From NCBI GenBank assembly GCA_963582805.1, contig CAUZTZ010000033.1:1-20325 (forward strand): a stretch of 20,325 bases of DNA, written 5' to 3'. Below the pieces are notes generated by a model. The model was not told the DNA's origin. It did no database searches and was given only the letters and a program-made list of their open reading frames with translations. Every line of letters begins with the position of its first letter. The stretch's first letter is position 1. The DNA is from GCA-2687515 sp963582805. Lineage in GTDB: Bacteria > Pseudomonadota > Alphaproteobacteria > Rhodospirillales > UBA2165. Position numbers and translations under genes: made by a program. Below are positions 1-7,674 of the stretch, in pieces.

Positions 1-1
1 C

Positions 2-106
2 AGAAAAGCCATGGTCAAAATGTCTGAAATGGAATTCCGCGACTATATGATGGCTCTATTCAAACCAAACAATCCTCGGAAACCGTTGATAGAGTTGGTG
101 TTTTGA
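2..106 (+). CDS. C-terminal end of an unidentified ORF (partial)
   Basis: An open frame runs from the left edge of the window without a stop to TGA at 104-106, giving about 34 residues that end in PLIELVF. It could be the C-terminus of a gene beginning outside the window. A substrate-binding protein would be expected upstream of the ABC permeases that follow, but nothing in these residues confirms that. The 118 nt between this stop and the first permease hold only the permease ribosome binding site that I can recognise. It may also be chance open frame. Confidence 0.3.
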   Translation, partial: RKAMVKMSEMEFRDYMMALFKPNNPRKPLIELVF

Positions 107-224
107 AAAGAGTCGGGTACTGTGATTCGGCATTTTGTATCCGGCGAAGCTGTGCTAAAACGGCACTGTTGATAATCCGTATCCAAAGCGGTGACTTAAC
201 CAACGCCAACAGAGAGGCCGCAAA

Positions 225-1142
225 ATGCTTAACTACCTGATCAACCGGCTGTTTATTGCCGTATTGGTTACCATTACGGTGTCCATCATCGCGTTCAGCC
301 TTTTGCGCCTGTCCGGCGATCTTGCCGCCGAGCTGGCCGGCGATGACGCCACCGAAGAAGAAATTGCCCAGGTGGCCAAGGCCTACGGCCTCGACCGGCC
401 GCTCTATATTCAGTATTTAAGCTGGGCCGGCGGTGCCTTGTCGGGTGATCTGGGACAATCGATCTTCTCCAACGAGCCGGTGTTCGGCATCCTCAAGGGC
501 GCCGTGCCGACGACCGCCAAATTGGCCGTTTTGGCGCTGTCGCTGGGGATTATCATCGCCGTTCCACTGGGGATCATAGCGGCCGTTTATCAAAACACCG
601 GCGTGGACAGGGCGTCCCTTGTGCTCGCCGTGTTTGGCCAAGCGATCCCCAATTTCTGGTTGGGGCTGATGCTGATCTTGGTGTTTGGCGTGGCGCTCCG
701 CTGGCTACCCATATCGGGGCAGGATACGATCTGGCATTTCGTCATGCCGACGATCACCATCGCGCTATCGACGCTGCCGCAGATCATGCGCCTGACGCGC
801 ACCGGCATGATAGAGGTTTTGCAATCCGATTACATCCGCGCCGCCTATGCCAAGGGATTGCCGGCACGCATGGTCATTCTCAAACACGCCTTGCGCAATG
901 CCATCCTGCCGGTGGTGTCGATCACCATGGTCACCTTCGGCTTTCTGTTGGGCGGCACCGTGGTGGTGGAAACCATCTTCGCCCTCAACGGCCTCGGCTT
1001 CGAAGCGTTCCAGGCGATCATCCGCCAGGACTTCCCGGTTTTGCAATCGGTGGTGCTGTTCATTTCCGTCATCTATATCGGCCTGACGTTGCTGTCAGAT
1101 TTGATCAACGCGCAGCTCGATCCGCGCATCCGGCTCAGCTAG
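225..1142 (+). CDS. ABC transporter permease, DppB/OppB type
   Basis: Inner-membrane permease subunit of a peptide/opine/nickel-family ABC importer, 305 aa, the normal size. An N-terminal membrane helix (about residues 8-28) is followed by the periplasmic segment typical of DppB (GLDRPL at 55-60). A BPD_transp_1 core with about five more helices spans roughly 98-295. The EAA loop that contacts the ATPase is visible at about 206-229 (AAYAKG...LP). The C-terminus LDPRIRLS is typical of the family. The ATG at 225 has AGAGAGG at 211-217. The stop overlaps the ribosome binding site of the next permease, so the two are translationally close. The substrate cannot be read from the permease; dipeptides, opines or other small organics are all possible. 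No ATPase or confirmed binding protein lies in the window. Confidence 0.93.
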   Translation: MLNYLINRLFIAVLVTITVSIIAFSLLRLSGDLAAELAGDDATEEEIAQVAKAYGLDRPLYIQYLSWAGGALSGDLGQSIFSNEPVFGILKGAVPTTAKLAVLALSLGIIIAVPLGIIAAVYQNTGVDRASLVLAVFGQAIPNFWLGLMLILVFGVALRWLPISGQDTIWHFVMPTITIALSTLPQIMRLTRTGMIEVLQSDYIRAAYAKGLPARMVILKHALRNAILPVVSITMVTFGFLLGGTVVVETIFALNGLGFEAFQAIIRQDFPVLQSVVLFISVIYIGLTLLSDLINAQLDPRIRLS

Positions 1143-1152
1143 GGAGAGCGTC

Positions 1153-2097
1153 ATGACACCCAGCGAACAAGCATCCGCCGCCATCGGCGGCTCGGAAGCG
1201 GCGAACGCCGAAGCGGACGATATCTTCGAAGTTTATTCACCGACGCCTTATGAGTTGATGAAACGCCGGGCGCGCTCGCATCCGGGCTTTTTGATCGGCT
1301 CGGCGGTGGTTTTTACGGTCTTTATCGTCGCCGTGTTTGCGCCCCTGATCGCCCCCTTCGATCCCTTCGATCAAGATATCTCGCGGCGCCTGATCAATCC
1401 CATTTGGGGCATCAAATCAAGCTGGCTCAATACGCTTGGAACCGACGCTTTCGGGCGCGACTATCTCTCAAGGGTTATTCACGGCGCCCGCGTCTCGATG
1501 ATCGTCGGCATTGTCGCGCCCATGATCGCGGCTGTCATCGGATCGCTGATCGGCATGATCGGCGGATATTACGGCGGCCGCGTCGATGCGGTTGTCATGT
1601 ATCTAATCAACTCCAAGCTGGCATTGCCCGGCTTGGTGGTCGCCCTTTCCCTGGTCGCCGTGTTCGGCGGCGAGGTGTTCGTGCTGGTGCTGGTGTTGGC
1701 GTTCTTGTTCTGGGACCGCTACGCCATTGTGCTCAGAACCGTGACCCAGCAAATCCGGCAACAGGAATTCGTGACCGCCGCCGAAGCCGTCGGCTGTTCG
1801 GTGCCACGCATCATCCTGACCGAAATTCTGCCCAACGTGATGAACCAGATCATCGTAATCCTGACCCTGGAAATGGCCATCGCCATTTTGATCGAGGCGA
1901 CGCTGTCGTTCCTCGGGCTCGGCATTCAGCCGCCGACGCCGACCTGGGGCAACCTGATTGCCGAGGGCCGCAACTTCATGTTCTTCAAGCCCTATCTGGT
2001 GACCATCCCCGGCATCTGCCTGTTCTTCCTGGCCATTGCCATCAATATGATGGGCGACGGCATCCGCGACATCACCGCGCCCGAGGGCCGCAACTAG
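1153..2097 (+). CDS. ABC transporter permease, DppC/OppC type
   Basis: Second inner-membrane permease, 314 aa, partner of the preceding DppB-like subunit. It has a longer cytoplasmic N-terminus (residues 1-45), an OppC_N-type first helix (about 46-67, followed by APLIAPFDP) and the LGTDAFGRD motif at 95-103. A BPD_transp_1 core follows, with an EAA loop at about 209-227 (AAEAVG...LP) and the family signature SFLGLGIQPP at 252-261. The usual C-terminal ALDPRLR ending is replaced by ITAPEGRN. The ATG at 1153 has AGGGAGAG at 1141-1148, which overlaps the upstream stop. The pair ends in a rho-independent terminator, so the ATPases must be encoded upstream of the window or elsewhere. Confidence 0.93.
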   Translation: MTPSEQASAAIGGSEAANAEADDIFEVYSPTPYELMKRRARSHPGFLIGSAVVFTVFIVAVFAPLIAPFDPFDQDISRRLINPIWGIKSSWLNTLGTDAFGRDYLSRVIHGARVSMIVGIVAPMIAAVIGSLIGMIGGYYGGRVDAVVMYLINSKLALPGLVVALSLVAVFGGEVFVLVLVLAFLFWDRYAIVLRTVTQQIRQQEFVTAAEAVGCSVPRIILTEILPNVMNQIIVILTLEMAIAILIEATLSFLGLGIQPPTPTWGNLIAEGRNFMFFKPYLVTIPGICLFFLAIAINMMGDGIRDITAPEGRN

Positions 2098-2118
2098 GCC
2101 GAATTTTCTTAAGATTTT

Positions 2119-2155
2119 AAAACCGGCGCGCCCACAAAGAACGCGCCGGTTTTTT
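2119..2155 (+). terminator. Rho-independent terminator after the permeases
   Basis: A perfect 12-bp inverted repeat, AAAACCGGCGCG (2119-2130) with CGCGCCGGTTTT (2142-2153), encloses an 11-nt loop and runs into six T's (2150-2155). It sits between convergent genes. On the minus strand the stem is followed by TTTTAAAA, so it can also terminate the ligase transcript. The ligase stop codon (2154-2156) overlaps the T tract. Confidence 0.9.
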
Positions 2156-3713
2156 ATGTGCCGCCCGCCTGGTTGCGCTGCACCGCCATTTCCGCGATGT
2201 CTTTTTTGACCAGCTTGCCGACCGCGTTGGTGGGTAATTCGTCGAAGAAATATATGTCCTTCGGCTTTTTGTAACCGGCCAGCTTGCCGGCGCAGAAATC
2301 AATCAGCTCGGCGGCGCTCAATCCCGGCTGGGCCACCGCGCAGGCGACCACCTTTTCGCCCCACTCAGGGTCGGGAACGCCGACCACGGCGATCAGGCTC
2401 ACCTTGGGATGTTCGACGAGGACCGCTTCAATCTCGGCCGGATAGACATTGACGCCGCCGGTCTTGACCATATCGCGCTTGCGCCCGGACAGCCAGATAT
2501 AGCCCGCTTCGTCTTTTCTGATTACATCGCCGGTGATCAGCCAGCCGTCCTTCAACACCGCCGCCGTATCTTCGGGCCGCCTCCAATAGCCGGCCAGCAT
2601 TGATGGGCCCGATACGATCATCTCGCCGAATTCGCCCGCCGGGACCGGCTGGCCGTCTTCATCCACCGCTTCGATGCGGAACAACGGCGCCTCGCTGCCG
2701 AGCGAGCTCATGCGGTCGGGCTTGGCGTCCGATATCAGCGCCGCCTCCACCTCGTGCGGCAGCATGTAGGACACATAGCCGCCGGTTTCGGTGGAACCGT
2801 AGGCGTTGACGAAACCGCCCTGAAATGTGGGGTTGGCTTTGATGCGCAACATGCCGGGGCGCGAATCGCCAGTGGCGCTGGTGCCGGTCAGAAGACGCAG
2901 GCTCGACAGATCGGCCTCGGCCAGGGCCCGATGATCGGTCAGCCGGTCGAACAGCGACAAGATGCAATAGGTCATGCTCGCCCGTTCCCGCGCTATCCAG
3001 GTGAGCATATCCTCCACATCGAATTTGGGCCGGATGACGCTGGCGATACCGGCAAAGGCGTGGCTCGTCATCATATGGATGCCGAGCCCGGCCGAGATCG
3101 GCATGGCGATCAGCGCCACATCGGTAGGGTAATGGGGCACCTTGGCCTGATAGACCAGCACGTTAGTCAAATATTGGCGGTGGGTGCGCATGCAACCCTT
3201 GGGAAAGCCGGTGGTGCCGGTGGTGTATTTGATGGCGAACACGGCGTCCGGATCAATGGCTACATCGGGCTCGGTGTCGGCTGCGCCGGCGATCAGCGCT
3301 TCGTAATCGATGGCCGGGGCGCCGCCGCCGACCATGATCAATGTCTCAAGGCTCGCCAGTTCGCCCGTTGCTTCGACGATGGCCGCTGCCGCTTCGATAC
3401 CGCCGACGATGATTTTGGCGCCCACGTCACCGGCGATATAGGCTATCTCGCGGCCTACCGAGGCGGGCATGATGCCGATGGAGATGCCGCCGGCCTTGGC
3501 GATGGCGAAGTACAGCTCGATCAGCTCGATGCAATTGCCGAGGATATAGGCAACCCGGTCGCCGGGCCGGAGGCCCAGGGTGATCAGGCCATTGGCGATG
3601 CGGTTGACGCGGGCATTGAGCGCGCCCCAGGTGACGCGCCGATCCTCGAAGATCAGTGCTTCGGCGTCCGGAATACGGCGCGCATTATTGGTAACGAGAT
3701 CGCCAATCAGCAT
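2154..3713 (-). CDS. AMP-dependent acyl-CoA synthetase / ligase
   Basis: Class I adenylate-forming enzyme, 519 aa, that activates a carboxylic acid to an acyl-AMP and then a CoA thioester. Visible motifs are the P-loop YTTGTTGFPKG (163-173), the A5 motif YGSTETG (305-311), the ITGD of A7 (393-396), RKRDMVKTGG of A8 (411-420), and the C-terminal PTNAVGKLVKK (494-504) with the catalytic lysine at 500. Length and domain order match fatty-acid/aryl-CoA ligases. The acid substrate cannot be deduced. The gene starts 28 nt after the MarR stop on the same strand, so the two probably form an operon. The ATG at 3711-3713 lacks a good Shine-Dalgarno sequence. Next to the CoA-transferase pair, it fits CoA-dependent breakdown of an aromatic or cyclic acid. 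Confidence 0.93.
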   Translation of the reverse strand: MLIGDLVTNNARRIPDAEALIFEDRRVTWGALNARVNRIANGLITLGLRPGDRVAYILGNCIELIELYFAIAKAGGISIGIMPASVGREIAYIAGDVGAKIIVGGIEAAAAIVEATGELASLETLIMVGGGAPAIDYEALIAGAADTEPDVAIDPDAVFAIKYTTGTTGFPKGCMRTHRQYLTNVLVYQAKVPHYPTDVALIAMPISAGLGIHMMTSHAFAGIASVIRPKFDVEDMLTWIARERASMTYCILSLFDRLTDHRALAEADLSSLRLLTGTSATGDSRPGMLRIKANPTFQGGFVNAYGSTETGGYVSYMLPHEVEAALISDAKPDRMSSLGSEAPLFRIEAVDEDGQPVPAGEFGEMIVSGPSMLAGYWRRPEDTAAVLKDGWLITGDVIRKDEAGYIWLSGRKRDMVKTGGVNVYPAEIEAVLVEHPKVSLIAVVGVPDPEWGEKVVACAVAQPGLSAAELIDFCAGKLAGYKKPKDIYFFDELPTNAVGKLVKKDIAEMAVQRNQAGGT

Positions 3714-3741
3714 GGCGGGCAGGCAAACCTGGAATTCGGGT

Positions 3742-4275
3742 TCAGCACTTCCTGTCTTTGGAGGTTTTTTCGATGGCGTAGGCCAGCAGCTTGTCGATGG
3801 CGCCGCTCATGATCCGGTATTCCTCGGCGTTCAACTGCTCCAGAATTTCCTGTTGGCCGGTGCGCGCGATATCGAGCCGTTCATCATAATTGGCGCGCCC
3901 CTCGTCGGTGGCGCTGAAGGTGGCGCTGCGCCGGTCGTCGGGTTCGGGGGCGCGGCTGGCCATGCCCACTTGCACCAAGGCCGCCGCGGCGCGGCTGATC
4001 TGCGCTTTGTCCAGGCACATGGAGCGGGCGATGGCGCGCAAGGTGGTCGGCGGATTGGCGCAGAGATAACTCAAGAGGCGCTTTTCGGTCAGGCCGGTCT
4101 GAATGTCGTCTTTGCGGGCCGCTTCCACGGTGCGGTCCAAGACCCGGCTTAGCATGGATAGCCGGTAGGACAGAAAATCGACAATATGCATATTGTCGGC
4201 ATCGGCGCCCAAATCCCCCGCGCCATCGATCTCGGGCCAATCCAAATCTTTTACCTGCTGCAAGCGATCCTCCAT
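3742..4275 (-). CDS. MarR-family transcriptional regulator
   Basis: Winged helix-turn-helix regulator of 177 aa. The start chosen is the ATG at 4273-4275, which has GGGA about 8 nt upstream. The frame is open to a TTG at 4290, but that start has no ribosome binding site. Numbering from the TTG, helix-turn-helix residues lie at about 82-110 (including LRAIARSM and AQISRAAAALV), followed by the wing with the DDRR signature at 118-121 and the SATDEG turn that are characteristic of MarR proteins. The N-terminal 30 residues are acidic and longer than in a minimal MarR. It is transcribed with the acyl-CoA ligase and divergently from the CoA-transferase genes. It probably represses one or both units until a ligand, plausibly the acid or its CoA ester, is present. 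Confidence 0.9.
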   Translation of the reverse strand: MEDRLQQVKDLDWPEIDGAGDLGADADNMHIVDFLSYRLSMLSRVLDRTVEAARKDDIQTGLTEKRLLSYLCANPPTTLRAIARSMCLDKAQISRAAAALVQVGMASRAPEPDDRRSATFSATDEGRANYDERLDIARTGQQEILEQLNAEEYRIMSGAIDKLLAYAIEKTSKDRKC

Positions 4276-4301
4276 CGATCGTCCCGGCAAAATTTTATGC
4301 C

Positions 4302-4316
4302 GTTACCAATGGTAGC
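4302..4316. promoter_or_regulatory. Candidate MarR operator palindrome
   Basis: TACCA-A-TGGTA (4304-4314) is a perfect 11-bp inverted repeat in the marR / CoA-transferase intergenic region, extended by a G/C pair at 4302 and 4316. It lies about 30-40 nt upstream of the marR start. MarR proteins bind such palindromes between divergent genes, so autoregulation is likely, but binding is inferred. Confidence 0.4.
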
Positions 4317-4325
4317 GTGCCGCCG

Positions 4326-4354
4326 TTGAAAGAATCAATACAGTATCGTATCTA
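4326..4354 (+). promoter_or_regulatory. Candidate promoter for the CoA-transferase operon
   Basis: TTGAAA (4326-4331), a 17-nt spacer and TATCTA (4349-4354). The -35 matches the consensus well and the -10 poorly. The spacer contains a perfect palindrome ATAC-A-GTAT (4338-4346), a second possible operator placed where repressor binding would block polymerase. Confidence 0.35.
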
Positions 4355-4365
4355 TAGGGGCCGGA

Positions 4366-4376
4366 CCGGTAACCGG
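4366..4376. promoter_or_regulatory. Palindrome CCGGT-A-ACCGG upstream of the CoA-transferase
   Basis: A perfect 11-bp inverted repeat lies about 30 nt upstream of the CoA-transferase start, just downstream of the candidate promoter. It could be an operator or a small leader structure. It is the third palindrome in this 130-bp gap. Confidence 0.35.
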
Positions 4377-4405
4377 AATTGTGCGTATATAGTTAAGGAA
4401 ACCCA

Positions 4406-5293
4406 ATGGCGGGAGCTCAAGACAAAGTCATTTCACTGGATCAGGCCGGTGCCATGATCGCGGCGCGCAAGATCCTCTCGCTGGCCGGGTCGCACTCGGT
4501 CAATTCACCCATGGCGCTGATCCGCGCCGCCATTCGCGCCGGCGCGAGCGCGCTGTCGATCATCCCGCCGGTGACCACTTCCATCGCGTCAGACCTTTTG
4601 ATCGCGGCGGGCGCGGTCGATACGTTCTATCTTTGTTATATCGGGTTCGAGACCTTGGGCTTCGCGCCCGCCTTCCGCGCCGCCGCCGAGGCCGGCACCC
4701 TCAACGTGATCGAGGGCGACGAGCCGTTCGTGATGCTGGGCACACGCGCCGCCGCCGGCGGCTATCCGTTCATTCCGGTGAACAAGGGCGTCTATGAGGG
4801 CACGGACCTGCCGCGCCTCAATCCAATGCTCAAAAAAGTCACCGACCCGTTCACCGGCGAGGAGGTCTATGCCATCCCGGCGCTGCCCGCAGATGTCTGC
4901 ATCCTGCACGCCCAGGCCGCCGATGCCCAAGGCAACGCCCAGTTCTGGGGCGGCAACAACCAGGAATTGGACAAGGCGATGGCCGCCGATTGCGTCATCG
5001 TATCAGCTGAGCGGCTGATATCGGTGGACACCACGCGCCGGGATGTGGAGCGGGTGAATATTCCCGGCCATATGGTCGATGCCGTTGTCCATGTGCCGTA
5101 CGGTGCCCACCCGACCGCCTCGCCGGAATTCTACGGCACCGACGAGGCGCATTTGAAAACCTATTTCGATGCGGTGCGCGGCGGCAACCGGGATGACTAT
5201 CTGGACCGTTTTGTTACCGGCCCCGCCGATCATGAAGCCTATTTGAACGCGGTTGGCCTGACGGCCATGTTTGAATTGCAGAAAAATGCTTAG
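4406..5293 (+). CDS. CoA-transferase family alpha subunit (IpdA/GctA-like)
   Basis: Class I CoA-transferase fold, alpha subunit, 295 aa. From memory of the family, it resembles IpdA of steroid-ring degradation. Shared landmarks are a conserved GDE segment (104-106) followed by a run ending PFIPV, then ALPADVCILHAQAADAQGN in the middle, and MVDAVVHVPYGAHPT near the C-terminus. IpdA-type alpha subunits carry an acidic catalytic residue near the GDE position. The ATG at 4406 has AAGGA at 4395-4399. The stop is 26 nt before the beta-subunit start, so the two form a heteromeric enzyme. Possible reactions are CoA transfer to a dicarboxylate or keto acid, or hydrolytic C-C cleavage of a cyclic CoA ester as in IpdAB. 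The sequence alone does not decide between them. Confidence 0.85.
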   Translation: MAGAQDKVISLDQAGAMIAARKILSLAGSHSVNSPMALIRAAIRAGASALSIIPPVTTSIASDLLIAAGAVDTFYLCYIGFETLGFAPAFRAAAEAGTLNVIEGDEPFVMLGTRAAAGGYPFIPVNKGVYEGTDLPRLNPMLKKVTDPFTGEEVYAIPALPADVCILHAQAADAQGNAQFWGGNNQELDKAMAADCVIVSAERLISVDTTRRDVERVNIPGHMVDAVVHVPYGAHPTASPEFYGTDEAHLKTYFDAVRGGNRDDYLDRFVTGPADHEAYLNAVGLTAMFELQKNA

Positions 5294-5319
5294 ACGAATT
5301 TTCAAGGCGAGCAACCTAA

Positions 5320-6141
5320 ATGGCTGAACAGGCAGATCCCGGAACGACAAGCTATTCCATGGCCGAATTGATGGCCGTCGCCATGGCGCGCGCGCTCGAA
5401 GCCGAAGACGGCAATATCGGCGGTGTCGGCGCCGCCGCGGTGGTGCCGATGGCGGCCGCCAGGCTGGCGGTCTTGACCGTGGCGCCCAATCTCTGGTGGT
5501 TTTGCGGCGGCGCCAGCGGCCTCAACCCCACATTCGATAATTTGCCGCGCTCGTCTGCCGACCCGAAAGCGGCAGTGGGTTCCACGGGCAAGAAGAACAT
5601 GCTCGACGTGGTCGATATGGGCGCCACCGGCAAGTGGGACTGGGGCTTCAATGGCGGTCTGCAGATCGACAAGTTCGGCAATATTAATATGATCGGCATT
5701 GGACCCCACGAAAAACTGAAGCTGCGCGGGCCGGGCACCGTCGGCACCATCTGGACCGGCACGTTAAAGCGGCCCTATCTCTATTCCATGCACCATGCGC
5801 CGCGCATCCTGGTGGACCGGGTCGATTATATTTCCGGGCCCGGCTGGCTGGACGGCGGCACGTCGCGCGCCGATGTGATCGGCCGCGATACCCTGGGCCC
5901 GCAACTTCTGTTCACGCCCATCGCGGTGTTGGATTTCACCGAAGATAACCACCAGCTGCGCCTCAAATCCGTGCATCCGGGCTACGATAAAGCCGCCGTG
6001 ATCGCCAATACAGGGTGTGAGTTGGTGGTGCCCGATGATGTCCCCGAAACCCCTGCGCCGACGGATCAGGAACTATTCGTGCTGCGCAACCACGTGGACC
6101 GGGACGGCGTCCTCAAGGACGTGCGCACCACCGTGGGTTAG
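5320..6141 (+). CDS. CoA-transferase family beta subunit (IpdB/GctB-like)
   Basis: Beta partner of the preceding alpha subunit, 273 aa. Landmarks shared with IpdB as I recall it are LTVAPNLW near 52-59, the QIDKFGNINM / IGPHEKLKLRGPG region (115-140), SVHPGY (217-222), and the C-terminal PTDQELFVLRNHVD (247-260). Ordinary class I CoA-transferases carry a catalytic Glu in an E-x-G motif just after the 'APNL' strand. Here that segment reads FCGGASG (61-67) with no Glu, so classical transferase chemistry is doubtful. AAGGCGA (5304-5310) serves as the ribosome binding site. An inverted repeat pair follows the stop immediately and may end the transcript. Confidence 0.85.
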   Translation: MAEQADPGTTSYSMAELMAVAMARALEAEDGNIGGVGAAAVVPMAAARLAVLTVAPNLWWFCGGASGLNPTFDNLPRSSADPKAAVGSTGKKNMLDVVDMGATGKWDWGFNGGLQIDKFGNINMIGIGPHEKLKLRGPGTVGTIWTGTLKRPYLYSMHHAPRILVDRVDYISGPGWLDGGTSRADVIGRDTLGPQLLFTPIAVLDFTEDNHQLRLKSVHPGYDKAAVIANTGCELVVPDDVPETPAPTDQELFVLRNHVDRDGVLKDVRTTVG

Positions 6142-6146
6142 ACAGC

Positions 6147-6171
6147 GGGCGGGTTTGAAACCCGCCCCTAC
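6147..6171 (+). repeat. REP-like palindromic repeat, copy 1
   Basis: GGGCGGGTTT-G-AAACCCGCCC (6147-6167) is a perfect 10-bp-arm palindrome around a single G, followed by CCTAC. It forms an inverted pair with copy 2 at 6201-6225 between two convergent genes. Such GC-rich intergenic palindromes occur in many copies in alphaproteobacterial genomes. Confidence 0.85.
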
Positions 6172-6200
6172 ATAGGACACACCATGGCCCACGCCGCGCC

Positions 6201-6225
6201 GTAGGGGCGGGTTTGAAACCCGCCC
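6201..6225 (-). repeat. REP-like palindromic repeat, copy 2
   Basis: GTAGG then GGCGGGTTT-G-AAACCCGCCC. The 25 nt are the reverse complement of copy 1 except at the central base. The two copies are separated by 29 nt and can fold either as two small hairpins or as one long stem. No T tract follows, so termination is possible but unproven. Confidence 0.85.
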
Positions 6226-6252
6226 GTGCCGCATAATTGGCACCGATTACCC

Positions 6253-7527
6253 CTATTCGGCGGCCTGGCGCTGCGGGTTGGTGACGCTTGCCATCTCCTG
6301 ATCATAGACTTCCGGCCATTTGCGGTCGTCGGAGGCGACGAAGAAGCCGCCGCGCTGCTCCCGGTACAATGCCGGGTCGGCGGCGGAGGCCGGCAAGGAG
6401 CCGTCCTTTTGATAGGCCTTGGCGGCATTCAGCAGCCTTTTGCGGGTCGCCGTGATCATCTGGTCCGATGGCGCCAGATGCTCCCAGGAATGATCGGTGG
6501 TACTGCCCATGCTTTCAGTGACCGCCTGATCCTGCTGGTGGATGCCTTCGATGCCGGTAAAGCTGGATTTGCGCTGCAAGTCCCGGTCCATCATATAATC
6601 GTTGGCAAAGGTCTGATCGCAGCGCCAGCGGCCGAGGAAATCGGTTGTGTTGGGCAAATGATGGTCGAAATCACTGGTCTCGTTGGGGCCTTCCTTGGCG
6701 CCCATCATAATGAACATGGTGTGCTCGTCATCGAGCGGCACCCAGGCGCGGGCGATGGCGTAGCTTTTGAACGCCTTGAATGGCGCCAGCGCCCAGCAGG
6801 GGAACATGAAATGGGCGAAGCGCCAATAAATCTCGCCTTCGCCGGCGGGCCGGTAAGCCGCATACATGGTGCCGCAATCGGTATCGGTGGTGAAATATTC
6901 TGGATCCTTGTGCACGGCGCCGAACTGGGTCGGATCGTCCTTTTCGAAATCGACGCGCCCCATGGAGCCCATATGCAGGAAATTGAGGTGCGAGGTATCG
7001 ATATCGCCCTCCATGGGCTGCAGCCAGTTGCAATTGCGCATCACGAAAAACGAATTGGCCTCGATTTCGGGCAACATGGCGGCGGCGATATGGGGCAATT
7101 CCGGCACAGCGTCCTGATCGCCCATGAACACCCAGACAACGCCGTTTCGCTCTTCCGCCTTATAGGCTTTCGCCCTCACCTTGTGCTTGAAGTCTTGGGC
7201 CGGCGGCACGTTGGCCATATCGAGGCAATTGCCCTCTACATCGAATTTCCAGCCGTGATAGACGCAGCGGATGCCGTCTTCTTCGTTGCGGCCAAAGAAC
7301 AACGAGGCGCAACGGTGCGGGCAGCGGTGGTCCATGACGCCGACGCGGCCAGAGGAATCGCGAAAGGCAATCAGCTTTTCGCCCAATAGCATGCAGCGCA
7401 CCGGATCGCCATCGGCCACCAGTTCCGAGGATTTCAAGCCCGGAATCCAGAACTGGCGCATCAATCCGCCCATGGGCGTACCCGGCCCAACTTGGGTGAG
7501 AATTTCACTGTCGCGTTGCTTGGCCAT
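6253..7527 (-). CDS. Rieske [2Fe-2S] aromatic-ring oxygenase, oxygenase subunit (1)
   Basis: 424-aa Rieske non-heme iron oxygenase alpha subunit of the phthalate-dioxygenase-like class. The Rieske cluster ligands are C69-P-H71 and C88-V-Y-H91, with CPHRCAS and CVYHGWKF clearly visible. The catalytic domain carries NWLQPMEGDIDTSHLNFLH (167-185), supplying the bridging Asp177 and iron ligands His180 and His185. It needs an external ferredoxin and reductase; none is adjacent, though a flavoprotein lies in the divergent operon and a ferredoxin at 14.8 kb. This class includes ring hydroxylases and O- or N-demethylases. The divergent methyltransferase-like gene makes demethylation worth considering. 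The ATG at 7525-7527 has GAGGGGG (complement of 7533-7539). Confidence 0.94.
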   Translation of the reverse strand: MAKQRDSEILTQVGPGTPMGGLMRQFWIPGLKSSELVADGDPVRCMLLGEKLIAFRDSSGRVGVMDHRCPHRCASLFFGRNEEDGIRCVYHGWKFDVEGNCLDMANVPPAQDFKHKVRAKAYKAEERNGVVWVFMGDQDAVPELPHIAAAMLPEIEANSFFVMRNCNWLQPMEGDIDTSHLNFLHMGSMGRVDFEKDDPTQFGAVHKDPEYFTTDTDCGTMYAAYRPAGEGEIYWRFAHFMFPCWALAPFKAFKSYAIARAWVPLDDEHTMFIMMGAKEGPNETSDFDHHLPNTTDFLGRWRCDQTFANDYMMDRDLQRKSSFTGIEGIHQQDQAVTESMGSTTDHSWEHLAPSDQMITATRKRLLNAAKAYQKDGSLPASAADPALYREQRGGFFVASDDRKWPEVYDQEMASVTNPQRQAAE

Positions 7528-7551
7528 GGAAGCCCCCTCGGTTAGACCGCA

Positions 7552-7581
7552 ATATTAGGGACCAGCCTGGATCAAAGGCAA
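7552..7581 (-). promoter_or_regulatory. Candidate promoter for Rieske oxygenase 1
   Basis: On the minus strand TTGCCT (complement of 7576-7581) and TAATAT (complement of 7552-7557) are separated by 18 nt, about 25 nt upstream of the start codon. The hexamers match the consensus only moderately. Confidence 0.3.
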
Positions 7582-7613
7582 GGAAAAACACCGGCGGCGG
7601 CGTTGATATTGAA

Positions 7614-7642
7614 TTGTCCAGTCTGACTCCGTTGTTTAGGAT
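7614..7642 (+). promoter_or_regulatory. Candidate promoter for the core-MetE/cupin/flavoprotein operon
   Basis: TTGTCC (7614-7619) and TAGGAT (7637-7642) with a 17-nt spacer lie 32 nt before the start codon, divergent from the Rieske promoter. Each hexamer matches 4 of 6 consensus bases. Confidence 0.3.
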
Positions 7643-7674
7643 GCGCCCACAAATATTCTTGGAGAGGAAGAGAC

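Noticed and set aside
2754..3812. Long plus-strand open frame of 352 codons opposite the acyl-CoA ligase
   Set aside because: It is antisense to a gene with complete ligase motifs, has low-complexity Gly/Asp/His-rich composition and lacks any recognisable domain.
6147..6225. CRISPR array
   Set aside because: Only two palindromic units in inverted, not direct, orientation and no cas genes; this is a REP-type pair.
6226..7389. Plus-strand open frame of 387 codons opposite Rieske oxygenase 1
   Set aside because: Shadow of the minus-strand gene, whose Rieske and iron motifs are unambiguous.
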